A stretch of 64,000 nucleotides of DNA, taken from NCBI GenBank assembly GCA_963575745.1, contig CAUYUJ010018640.1, positions 124,001 to 188,000 on the forward strand, given 5' to 3'. Below are positions 34,088 through 42,560 of this stretch, piece by piece. Below the pieces are notes generated by a model. The model was not told the origin of the DNA and made no database searches. It was given only the letters and a program-made list of their open reading frames with translations. Both the position numbers and the translations under genes were made by a program. Source of the stretch: Prorocentrum cordatum (Eukaryota > Sar > Dinophyceae > Prorocentrales > Prorocentraceae). Numbering within the stretch: the first letter of the stretch is position 1; every line of letters starts with the position of its first letter.

Positions 34088-34260
34088 GAAGAAGAGGGGG
34101 GAGATGAGAAAGGAGAAGAGGAAGCCGCGCCCCAGAGGCAAGCGAAGATGACCGCCGCGGGACGCCGAGGCCCTGGAGGAAGAGACGAGAAGAGAGGAGA
34201 GGAGGAAGAGGAGGCGGAGGAGGAGGAGGAGGAGGAGGAGGCGGTCCCGGAGGCCCTCCC
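34081..34260 (+). promoter_or_regulatory. Purine-rich tract 5' of the right LTR
   Basis: Nearly pure A/G text (GAGAAGAAGAGGGGGGAGATG and GAAAGGAGAAGAGG, then GGA repeats at 34200-34245) starts at the end of the pol frame. LTR retrotransposons use a polypurine tract for plus-strand priming. Here it ends about 110 bp before the mapped LTR start, so either the LTR begins earlier than drawn or this tract is only compositional. Confidence 0.4.
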
Positions 34261-34367
34261 CCACCGGCAGGACCGCGCGCAGGCAGGCCCCGCCAGTGCC
34301 GGCGCCGGGCCGCGGCAGGCGGGGCGCCCGCGCTCCGGCCCAAGGCAGGCGGGACCGTGCTGGCTAG

Positions 34368-34597
34368 TGTTCGAAGAGACAGCCTCGGCCCCGAAAGTTG
34401 GGCCCGCTGTCCCAGAAACCCCCCTTGGGCCCTTCTCCCACTCTTCCCTTGTCCTCTGCTGCTCTCCTATGCGCCCGCAGCCTTTGGCTTTGATCTCGTG
34501 AGTTCCTGTGCCGAGCGCAGAGTGCCGATGCATTTCTGTTTCAGCCCCCTCTCCCGATCCCAGTGTCCGTCCGCACCGCCCCCCGAGCCCCATCACA
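34368..34597 (+). repeat. Right LTR of copia-2
   Basis: Begins TGTTCGAAGAGAC and ends CCCCATCACA, giving the TG...CA termini usual for LTRs, and matches the left LTR apart from scattered substitutions and a gap of about 30 bp in the left copy. A pyrimidine tract ending GCCCGCAG is conserved. The visible divergence suggests the insertion is not recent. Confidence 0.9.
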
Positions 34598-34602
34598 ATG
34601 GG

Positions 34603-36233
34603 TGTTCCACTCGTAGTGTATGCTGTTGATGTCGTTGGTCAAGCGCGCAATGGCATCCTGTTGGCGTCTTCCGTCTGGCGATCCTGATCTCATTCCCGCG
34701 TGTGGATGCTCAGTCGGCGCGGCGGCCTGCTCATGTAGTGCCCCCATGTGGGGCCCGGTCGGTGCCGCAGCGTTGATAGGCGGCTTGTAGGGCATTTAAA
34801 TCGGATTCATGTTGCTGCTGCTCGATGTCTTTGACTCGTCGTGTGCGCGTGATGATGTTCTGGGCGGAGGCTTGGAGGGGACCTCCCGGCGGGGTGGCGG
34901 GGTCGTCCTGGGTCTGACTCCCACGGGCCCCAGGTTCAGAGGTCAGGTATTCCGTGGGGTCTTGCCTCAGTAGCTGCAGCTGCAAGGGCGTCGCTTCGTG
35001 GGGGCGGCGCCTTGGTTGGTGCGATTGGCGTCGGTGGTGCTTTGTATCGCGATCCAACGTTCGGTGTTGCCTTGGCTCCAATGTCGGACTGAGTCGTGGA
35101 TGCGGATGTTGCCGTTATTCCAGGTCTTGGTCCATGACTTGGTCGTTGGCGTGGGATTGGCGGTGCCCCGCTCTGTAGTCATTGGCGGTCAGGATGGGTG
35201 GGGCTGCTTGCCGAGGTCGCCGTCTGTTGGTCGTTGGACGGGTTAATCGTTGGCACGGGTGTTGGTGTTGTTTGGATCTCCGCCATGATCCTCGTCATTT
35301 CCTTGGGAACGGTGATGGTGTCGGCTTGGTGCTTAACGATGGCAATGGTGAGGCGTGCACGCTGTCTGTCGGCTTCCACGTCGGCGAGCATCTGGTCGTC
35401 GCCGAGTTTTTGCATTTCAGTCTTGAAGCCGTCCACGACGTTCTTGAACCCATGGTCGGCGTGGATTTTGTTGGGTGCTGTCGTCCAGGGTTGACATGTC
35501 CAAGGAGCTTGTTTGTGGCAGTGGTGGCCTTACCTTGGGCGCAGGAGGTGGCTGCCGCTGGCCTTGTTCTGCCATTGGTGGGTTTATGATCATGTTGTTG
35601 GTGTCGCAAAAGCATCCGTCGTTCTCGGAAGAGGATTCTCGCTTCCATCCGCGTCGAAAGAGGGCGTTGCCAGGGGCGTCTCGTTCCCCCTCGCGGGCCT
35701 TGTGGTTGTAGTCGTAGGTCAGACTGTTTCATATCATTGGGTTTGCACCCGCGTGTGCAACCCATGGCCGTTGTCTTGGTAGCTTGTGGTGGGGGGCGAG
35801 TGGCAAGCCGGGTGGGAGGTGTTTTGGCTTCCGTGCTTGTGCTAGCGCGTGCTCGTTCCACTGCAGGTCGGTCGGGTGGGTGCATTGGTGGAGGCGGGCA
35901 GTTCGGTGGCGGCGGTTCGCTGAGGGTATTGCTGGTTTGGGTGGTGTTAGCGGTCATGGCTCGGTTCGTGGTGCGTTTCATGTCTCTCCGTGCTAGCTGC
36001 GCGTGGCGCATGTGGGAGATGATGTCGCTCACGGGCGCCCACTTGGCGAGTCCAGATCGCTCCGGCGTGGCCTCGTAGTCGTTGCCGAGGCCGTTGTCGA
36101 AGTTGTTCATCGCATCGGTGGGCATCCTGTCGCGCTCTCGGCGTAGGTCGCTGCTGATTTGGAACGTGAGGTTTTGGATGTCGTCCGCCGTTGTGTTCAC
36201 GCAGCCGAAGACGAGGATGGTGGTCGTCTCCAC
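34603..36233 (-). pseudogene. Decayed minus-strand coding locus, 5' half
   Basis: Reading leftward from 36233: TTTILVFGCVNTTADDIQNL, SDLRRERDRMPTDAMNNFDN, ERSGLAKWAPVSDIISHMRH, then a Pro/Thr/Arg-rich region. A shift near 35440 gives DGFKTEMQKLGDDQMLADVE and KHQADTITVPKEMTRIMAEI, a clearly helical, charged segment. Further frames give RVKDIEQQQHESDLNALQAA and, next to the copia insertion, AIARLTNDINSIHYEWNTH. No domain is recognised. Composition (moderate GC, balanced residues) differs from the flanking GC-rich DNA. It continues at 25305-23806 on the other side of copia-2. Confidence 0.45.
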
Positions 36234-36528
36234 CCAGGCGACTGGCTATGGAGGGGACGGCCATACGAGGGTGATGGCCTCGTGGGGGCGGTGTCATGTT
36301 GGTAGTAGTGGTGTCCTTCGACGTGGTCTTCGTATGCGACGTCGGCTGGGGGCTCCGGCTCGTGCTTGCGATCTTGGGCCGCTGAGGGTTGCCGTTAGAA
36401 GGTTTTCCTGTTTAAATTTGCATCGCTCCTCGATCTTGTTGAAGTGGTTGTTTTCCGAGTGCGTGGGCGTGGCCGTTCTTCTCTGTCTCTCCCCCTCCTT
36501 TTCCTGTTCCTATTCCTCCTCTTTCTCC

Positions 36529-36550
36529 TCCGTAGCCGTTTTGGCTCGAG
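36529..36550 (+). other. Spliced-leader relic (dinoflagellate SL copy in DNA)
   Basis: The 22 bases end directly before an ATG at 36551. Compared with the dinoflagellate spliced leader (D-CCGTAGCCATTTTGGCTCAAG) they differ at only two positions, both A to G (positions 10 and 20), and start with T at the variable first base. SL is normally added to mRNA by trans-splicing, so a genomic copy fused to a reading frame indicates reverse transcription of a mature mRNA and reinsertion. Upstream (36478-36528) is a pyrimidine tract. Confidence 0.8.
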
Positions 36551-37678
36551 ATGCAAGGTCCCCAGCAGGGGTGTCGCAGGTCCGCGGCTAGACCCCTGTT
36601 CCCTTCGGATGTCTGCCCAGTTCTGGACCCTAACGCAAGTGTGTTTGGTCGTTTTTTGCAGCCAGCCCAGCTGGCACTGTCCGGCGAGAGTAAGATGCTG
36701 CATTTCCAGCTCCTTCCCCAGCCAGCGCCGACGCCCGAGAAGTCCAAGAAGGACAGGACGAGCAATAAGGTTGGCAAGGATGCTGCAACTCCTCGGATCA
36801 GCGACAGCGACGGCCGCGCGTTTGAGGTCACCGCTGGGGAACTAACTCCTCCTGCGACACCGCGGCCAGCGACCAGCAAGCGGGCGCGCAAGCATCGCGG
36901 CGCAGGGAGCGACGCGGGCTATGCCGGGCGAAGATCGCGGAGCGAGCAGGGCTCTCGTTCGCCCAGTGCTGACCGCCAATTTCGATTTCGTGACCGAAGA
37001 GCTGAAGCAGATGGCTGCGTTCTCGCTGCCGACGAGGATGACTCCGCCTTCGTGTCCGCGCCCTTCGAAGCCCTGGCCCTGGCCTCGCCTTCCCCGCAGG
37101 AAGTAGCAGCTCATTCAGTTCCCGTCGGAGGAGGTGGCGGTTCTACGACCTGCGCCCCCCAACCAACCCCATAGCCCTTGCCGCCCGTTGCTGGTGCTGG
37201 GGGAGCCCAGAGCCATCGTCTCGCTAGTCGTTGGCGCGGGCCTCAGGTGAGGCGGCCGCGCGGTGGAACAACTGACCCATGGGCCCGAGACATCGCGCGC
37301 GGTCTCTCTGCTCAGATACGGGATGCGCTGGGAAACAGCGTCAAGACAGTTGATCGCGATGAGATGGTTGCCGCTGTCGGTGAGAACATGCCCCTCGTCG
37401 CCCCCCAATGCGATGTTACCGACCGATGGTCCGAAAGTTTGAAAAGCAGATCCAGGCGCAGCTCTCGCAACGTGCCCGGCGGACCGGCGCAGTGGAGTCC
37501 GACGCGGCTGGCGCCCGCAGAATCCGGGCCTCGCACGGGGAGAGACTCAAGGCGCTCGAGCAGGGGTTGGAATTGTTCTCTCTGGCAGGAAAGAGGCGCT
37601 GGAGGGTGCAGTTCGCGCGCTCGTCTGTTTTCGAATTCTAAACGCTTCGCGCATCCCCGCCAGCCCGTCCAGAACTGA
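36551..37678 (+). pseudogene. SL-tagged, probably retroposed reading frame of unknown function
   Basis: The first frame (36551-37174) starts at the ATG abutting the SL relic and reads DVCPVLDPNASVFGRFLQPA, LALSGESKMLHFQLLPQPAP, then a Lys/Arg/Ser-rich segment. A same-frame TAG at 37172-37174 is followed by a shifted frame with PWARDIARGLSAQIRDALGN, VKTVDRDEMVAAVGENMPLV, and, in another frame, MVRKFEKQIQAQLSQRARRT and ERLKALEQGLELF. The helical Gln/Glu/Arg end resembles coiled-coil ORF1 proteins of dinoflagellate LINEs, but a host protein is equally possible. The YR-1 element begins 55 bp after the last open frame. No introns are apparent in the readable part, as expected for a retrocopy. Confidence 0.5.
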
Positions 37679-37732
37679 GCCCCAGGGGAGTGGAGGCGAC
37701 GAGGGGGGCGGGGGGGCATGCAGAAGAACAAA

Positions 37733-37866
37733 GTGAGAGTTTGAGCATGCGTAAAACGTAGGGTTTCAGGGAGTAAGGGTCTGGCGAGGGGGAAGGGTCT
37801 CTCTTGCTCTCCGTCCCTGTCCCCCTCCGCGGCTCATTGGGGCTCAAGTTTCCTCCTCGGGCCCTT
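37733..37866 (+). repeat. A1 split direct repeat of YR-1 (5' terminus)
   Basis: Begins GTGAGAGTTTGAGCATGCG and matches 51584-51720 with about six substitutions (for example CTCATTGGGGCTCAAG against CCCATTGGGGCTCGAG). Homology stops at CTCGGGCCCTT, while the 3' A copies continue about 70 bp. Left of it is GAAGAACAAA. Confidence 0.9.
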
Positions 37867-37955
37867 GAGGGGGCGATCCGCGCGGGGGAGCGCGGCCGGC
37901 CCCGCGGACCAGTGTCCGCACAGGGGCCGAGAGCCATGGGGAGGCGAGGAGGAAG

Positions 37956-40277
37956 GTGCGAGGCTGCACCAGCCCAGTGCCCGCAGGCGCTGGCCGGAGG
38001 CAGCGCAGCCGAGTGTACATGATGGCGTTGTTGCCGATGCTCATCGGAGCTGTGGCAGCCGTCGAGATTGGCCGCAGATGGCGAGCGCAGCCGGCGACGC
38101 CGGCTCTGCCGCCGGCGGCCCGCGCCGCGGACAGGACGCTGCCCGCCGACGCCGTGACGGCCGACGGAGGGGCGTACGCGCCTCTGCTGCGGGCGCTGGA
38201 GGAGGACCAGCGGCGCCGCGGCGCGGCGGCGGCTACGGAGGTGCCGCAACGCCATGGCTTTCCCCCCGCTGGGCCCGCGCCCAACGCCGGGAAGGGGCGA
38301 GGAGCGCCCACGGGGCCAGCAGTGACCCCGCCACGTGGTGGTAAGGGGCGGCAGCAGCCCGCGGCGACGTCAGCCGCAGCCCAGCCCCCTCTTGCGGCTC
38401 CACCCACATCTGCAGATGGAGGAGATGAGGAGAGCTCACGGCGGCGTGGGAGCGGGATGTGGAGCTGGCTCGCGGGCCGCCGGCGCGACCCTCCGCCGCG
38501 GCGGAGCCCCGAGGACCCTGGCGGCCCAGACGCAGGAGAGGAGGAGGTGCGAGGCTGGTTCAGCTTTGGGGGAGTCAAGTTCGGAGTGAGCTGGCTCGGA
38601 GGTTGGATCACGGACTTGCCGCCAACGGAGATACAGTGGGCAGATCTGATGTGGGGCGGTGGCGGCCTGGTCGGGAGTGGGCTCAGCACGGTGGGCTACG
38701 CGGCATTCGGCACAGGTTGGCCTTTATTGTGCTGGACCACATTTGCAGGACTGATCGTGGCGCTCGTCATCGGTTTGGGATACGGCTTACACTCCATCGC
38801 CTCGGCGGTCGACGTGTTAGTCTGCGCGCCACTCCGTTGCCTGGGACGGGCGCTGGGACTGTGCTGTCCGACCTCGAAGCCACAAGTCACAGCCGCCGAG
38901 GAAGGAGTGGTACCAGAGCTCAGGGGACCAGCCACCGCCATTGCTGTGGAGAACGAGTTCTACGCCCAGCTCCGCGCAAAGGGGGCCGACAAGGTGCCGC
39001 ATCACCTGATCATCAAGGTGGGCGACGCCGCCGCGAGGCTGGAGGGGCCACCTTTGAATACTGGGATTAAGTATAAGAAGGCAGGAGTGGCATGGCCGTA
39101 CCGCGAAGTGCTCGCTACCACGTCAAGGCGACTGCGCGACCTGCTGGAGGACTCCCAGGACAAGGTGGTGCACCTGTGCAGAGACACGCCCTGCACGGAC
39201 GAAGGCAACTACGCGGTGCATGCCCCGGCGTACGGGTACGTGACAGCTGAGACGGACACCAACTTGGAGGCGCTGGTGGAGGCGGCGCCGAAGCCTTGTT
39301 GGGCCGGGCGGGCAGTGGGGGCAGCGGCTGCATCGTGTGGGCGGGGCTGTGCCGCTTTGGGGTTGAAGGGGTGTGCCAGGCTCTGCGGGCCCCTCAAGCG
39401 CTGCGGCCACAGTGGTTGCCAGCGCGGCCGGCGAAGCAGAGCAGACATCCCAGCCGCCCTGTTGAAAGACCCGAACTCGGAGACGGAGTCGGAGCCGGAG
39501 CACCAGCGCTGCATGGCCAACGAGGTGCTGTACCAGGAGGGTGACACGATATTCCAGCTGTGCAAGGAGAAGTGTCGAGACCGAGCCCGAGGTGCCCCAG
39601 TCCGCCTGGTCACGGAGGACGGCGAGAAGTCGAATGTCAAGGGGGCGGAGAAGGTGGTCAACCTGTGCTGGCAGCACACGAACGCCTACGAGCGCGAGAG
39701 AGGAGTGAAGAAGTGTGCGCGCCTCGGCTGCCATGCGTTGGGTCGAGTTCTGAGCCGCGGGGTGCTGACGTGTTTGGAGCACGACCTGGCGAATGAGGAG
39801 ACCGCACGACTTGTCGCCGTCGCCGAGGGACCGGCGCCTGTGGTGGCCGGAATGGCATCCGAGCAGCCCACGCGGTACAGGTCGAGGTCGCCTACGCCGA
39901 CAGATGGGAGGCCACTCCTACCCTTGGTGTCGGCCAGTGGGGCGTGGCTAACGGCCCTGGTGCGGGGCCCACGGGGTACGGAGATGGCGAAGAAGTACTA
40001 CTGCTACGGGTGCCAGCTGGCGGTCGAGGAGGATGGCTGGACTACGTATCGTATCCCAGGGCTCGAGGCCCAGGCGACTGTCCCATCCAACCTGGGGCCG
40101 GTGATCGACGACCGGGTGCGCGCCGAGGCTGCCACTGCTGGAGCGCCCGCCATCATCGTGCGGACGGTGAACCAGATACCCGACGGAATGGACTGCACGG
40201 CCAGACAGCTAGCCCGGTGGCTCAGGCGCTGGCGCGGGGCGCGACGGGGAGGGAGGACCATCCCCTGTGCATTCTGA
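37956..40277 (+). CDS. YR-1 ORF1: membrane-segment, Cys-rich protein
   Basis: A 773-codon frame; the start is taken as the first ATG, and an internal ATG at 38022 (MMALLPMLIGAVAAVEIG) would place a hydrophobic segment at the N-terminus. A second membrane segment, WPLLCWTTFAGLIVALVIGL with YGLHSIASAV, lies at about residues 253-285. After it come a Cys cluster (CAPLRCLGRALGLCCP), a mid-domain (HHLIIKVGDAAARLEGPPLN), and paired cysteines (CKEKCRDRA, CWQHTNAYERERGVKKCARL), then YYCYGCQLAVEEDGW. It could be an assembly protein with zinc clusters. Membrane helices in a retrotransposon ORF1 are unusual; an env-like role is speculation. It ends with TGA before the Gag-like frame. Confidence 0.65.
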   Translation: MRGCTSPVPAGAGRRQRSRVYMMALLPMLIGAVAAVEIGRRWRAQPATPALPPAARAADRTLPADAVTADGGAYAPLLRALEEDQRRRGAAAATEVPQRHGFPPAGPAPNAGKGRGAPTGPAVTPPRGGKGRQQPAATSAAAQPPLAAPPTSADGGDEESSRRRGSGMWSWLAGRRRDPPPRRSPEDPGGPDAGEEEVRGWFSFGGVKFGVSWLGGWITDLPPTEIQWADLMWGGGGLVGSGLSTVGYAAFGTGWPLLCWTTFAGLIVALVIGLGYGLHSIASAVDVLVCAPLRCLGRALGLCCPTSKPQVTAAEEGVVPELRGPATAIAVENEFYAQLRAKGADKVPHHLIIKVGDAAARLEGPPLNTGIKYKKAGVAWPYREVLATTSRRLRDLLEDSQDKVVHLCRDTPCTDEGNYAVHAPAYGYVTAETDTNLEALVEAAPKPCWAGRAVGAAAASCGRGCAALGLKGCARLCGPLKRCGHSGCQRGRRSRADIPAALLKDPNSETESEPEHQRCMANEVLYQEGDTIFQLCKEKCRDRARGAPVRLVTEDGEKSNVKGAEKVVNLCWQHTNAYERERGVKKCARLGCHALGRVLSRGVLTCLEHDLANEETARLVAVAEGPAPVVAGMASEQPTRYRSRSPTPTDGRPLLPLVSASGAWLTALVRGPRGTEMAKKYYCYGCQLAVEEDGWTTYRIPGLEAQATVPSNLGPVIDDRVRAEAATAGAPAIIVRTVNQIPDGMDCTARQLARWLRRWRGARRGGRTIPCAF

Positions 40278-40289
40278 CGCGGGGGATCG

Positions 40290-42560
40290 AGGAGGCAGGA
40301 GGGCGAGACGAAGGACACGCTCGGAGGCACCCGCCCCCGACTTCCCCGACGTACCCAACGCAGCCACCATGGAGAGACACGATAACTCGAGGAGAGCTGG
40401 GGGGCCTACTGAATGGGGCGGCCCGGGAGCTCCTGAAGGCAAGGGCCAGCGGAGAGGATCACCCGCTGGACGTGGCCGAGAGATATCAGCACTCCGAGGG
40501 TTTCGATGATCTGGGAGAGGCGTGCGACGCGATCGTTGAGTCGCTCGAAGCCTTGGAGAGGGACCGCGGCTCCTTCATGTCGGACGACGAGGTGGAGAAC
40601 CTGCGGCAGCTAGCTGAGGTGCTGAGGGAGAGGCGCGGCCTGAGCCAGGCACATGAGGAGGAGGCGGCGGGAGGAGCATGGCGGGAGGGGCTGGCACGGC
40701 CAGTCCCTGGCCCTGCGCGGCCGCCCACGCCTCCCGTGGCCCGCCCATCGGCGGTGGAGACGCCGCCCGGCTTGGGAAGGATGCCCGAGCCGGGCCGGCC
40801 AGCCAGGGAGGAGAAGGGGTCAGCTCGAGGTTGGGAGCCCAAGCGGCGGGCAACCGACTTGGGCGGTCAAGGAGTCGACTTGCGGGGCAGCACCGTGCGG
40901 GCCGAGCTGGGCCGAGGCCCACCGACGGGTCGGCCAGGACATGACCCCACACCACCCCCCATGGACTTATTCGAACATCGGGCAGGCCCGACCTTTGGGG
41001 TCCCGGCGAGGAGAGCGCGAGTGAGTTTCGACGAGGAAGATTACGGCCCGTCGGAAAAGGTTCGGAGGTCAGCGGGGGCACTCGGCGACCCTGAGGACAA
41101 GGACAGCGAGGGAATGGTTAAGGTCATGGCGGACATCGCGTACAACCTCGACCTAACGAACAAGCGGGCGGAAGACGCAGCGGCGGGGAAGATGGGCACC
41201 CTCCTGTCGATCACGAAGGACCACGAGCTGCTTGTCCTGGCGGCGCGTGGATGCGGGAGGTTCCGGGTGGCCATCTGCCCGGACGACTTGGGCCGGGCGC
41301 TCGTCAAGGCACTCCTGCGCATGGCGGAGCATTCCTCGGCGTTGTTCAAGCACCACCGCTGGCCCACCCTGATCAACTACCGGATCGCCTTCGGCATCGC
41401 GTCGGGGTCATGGGGAGGCAAGTCGGTCGAGACGCTGGCCGCTCACGCGCTCAGCGTGGCCGACTGGGTGACTTGCCCAGAGGAGCTGTTCGATGACTAC
41501 GTACCCACGACAGAGTACAAGATCGAGCCGCGTCCGAAGCAGCCTGTGGATATGCTGAAGTGGGCACGGCAGGCTCGCAACGGCATGTGGGCGGTATGTT
41601 TGGCGTATGGGGCCGAGCACTGGGATGAGGAGCGAGGCCTTGGACTACCTCATCCGGCAGCACGAGGCGAAGCCGCGGAAGTACACCGCCCGTTTCATCC
41701 AGGACGCCTGGGAGGAGCTGAACGGGCGGTGGTGGGAGGAGCTTCGGTGGAAGGTGAAGGAGGTGCAGCGCTACTGCAACAAGGAGCTTATGAGGAAGGA
41801 GGACTTTATCTTCGCCGCTCGGACGCCGACGCCAGAAGGACCACCGCTGCTGACACTGCCTACGACGTTCGAGGTGGAGGACCCGGACGGGTACTTCAAG
41901 ACGGTTATCTTCGAGCGCCTGGTCAAGACCGCGGACGACGCCTATTGGGAGAACGCTCACCGTGCCCAGCTGCGTCCACTTGCAGCAGGAGGAGTGGAGG
42001 AGGTCGAGGAGCGCCGCCCGGCAGGAGGTCTGCCCCAGCTCCCTCCAGGTGGCGGGGGTGGAGAGAAGGTTGGCGGTCTGACAGGAGGCGGAGGAGGAGG
42101 AGCAGGAGGAGGTGCCCTGAAGGCTGGAGCGAGCAAGGTCAAACTCCCGCCGGAAGTCCTCTCGGCTCTGACTGGGCCCGAGGTTGCGGAATCGGTCAAA
42201 CACGGGCCGAACGACTCCAAGGGAAAGCCCAAATGTTGGGATGCAGCTTGCCACGATGGGTGCTCGAAGACGGCCACCGCGTGTCAGCGGTCCCACGCGG
42301 AGGGTATCAAGAGCGCTGACAGGGCACACTGGACGGTGAAGGCGCAGCACATCAAGCGGGGAGGTCTTAAGACGGGACCGAAGATAAACATCGAGGATCG
42401 GCTCGTCAAGATCAAGCAGCTCCGAGCGGATGCCCAGAAGGAGCAAGCCGCGAAGGTGCAGGAAGGAAAGGACCAGGCAGCGCAACGAGGTGGTCGGCGA
42501 GGAGGAGCGACGGAAGCTGGCCGATCCGCGGTGGCGGAGGAAGCTGCCAAGCCGCCCGGG
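40290..42560 (+). CDS. YR-1 Gag-like protein with C-x4-C zinc finger
   Basis: The frame from about 40290 reads LGGLLNGAARELLKARASGE, DDLGEACDAIVESLEALERD, then an acidic/Pro-rich linker, MVKVMADIAYNLDLTNKRAE, ITKDHELLVLAARGCGRFRV and LFKHHRWPTLINYRIAFGIA. Near 41635 a one-base slip moves into the frame open to 47495: ALDYLIRQHEAKPRKYTARF, EELNGRWWEELRWKVKEVQR. A finger CWDAACHDGCSKTATACQRSH (split here as CWDAACHDGC and SKTATACQRSH, 42234-42297) then HWTVKAQHIKRGGLKTGPKI look like nucleic-acid binding. Dinoflagellate retroelements commonly carry this finger plus RGG-type tail (from memory). The slip may be an assembly error, mutation or translational frameshift. Confidence 0.6.

Larger units (their letters stand above)
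25311..34597 (+). mobile_element. Ty1/copia-type LTR retrotransposon with methyltransferase-like domain (copia-2)
   Basis: A 9.29-kb element bounded by two related LTRs. In order: left LTR, primer-binding site, gag with zinc knuckle, aspartic protease, a long linker, a methyltransferase-like domain, integrase, RT and RNase H, a purine-rich tract, right LTR. RT after integrase places it in the copia superfamily. It sits in a minus-strand coding locus. The imperfect 5-bp flanks GTGGA (25306-25310) and ATGGG (34598-34602) fit a target-site duplication, and removing the element plus one flank joins the minus-strand frame (WNTH then VHRMVSES). Stops at 25862, 26330, 27887, 30190, 30652 and about 30803, plus at least three frameshifts, show it is no longer autonomous. 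Confidence 0.9.

Noticed and set aside
34081-34260. Purine tract as the exact polypurine primer of copia-2
   Set aside because: It ends about 110 bp before the mapped LTR start and may be only compositional, so I kept it as low confidence.
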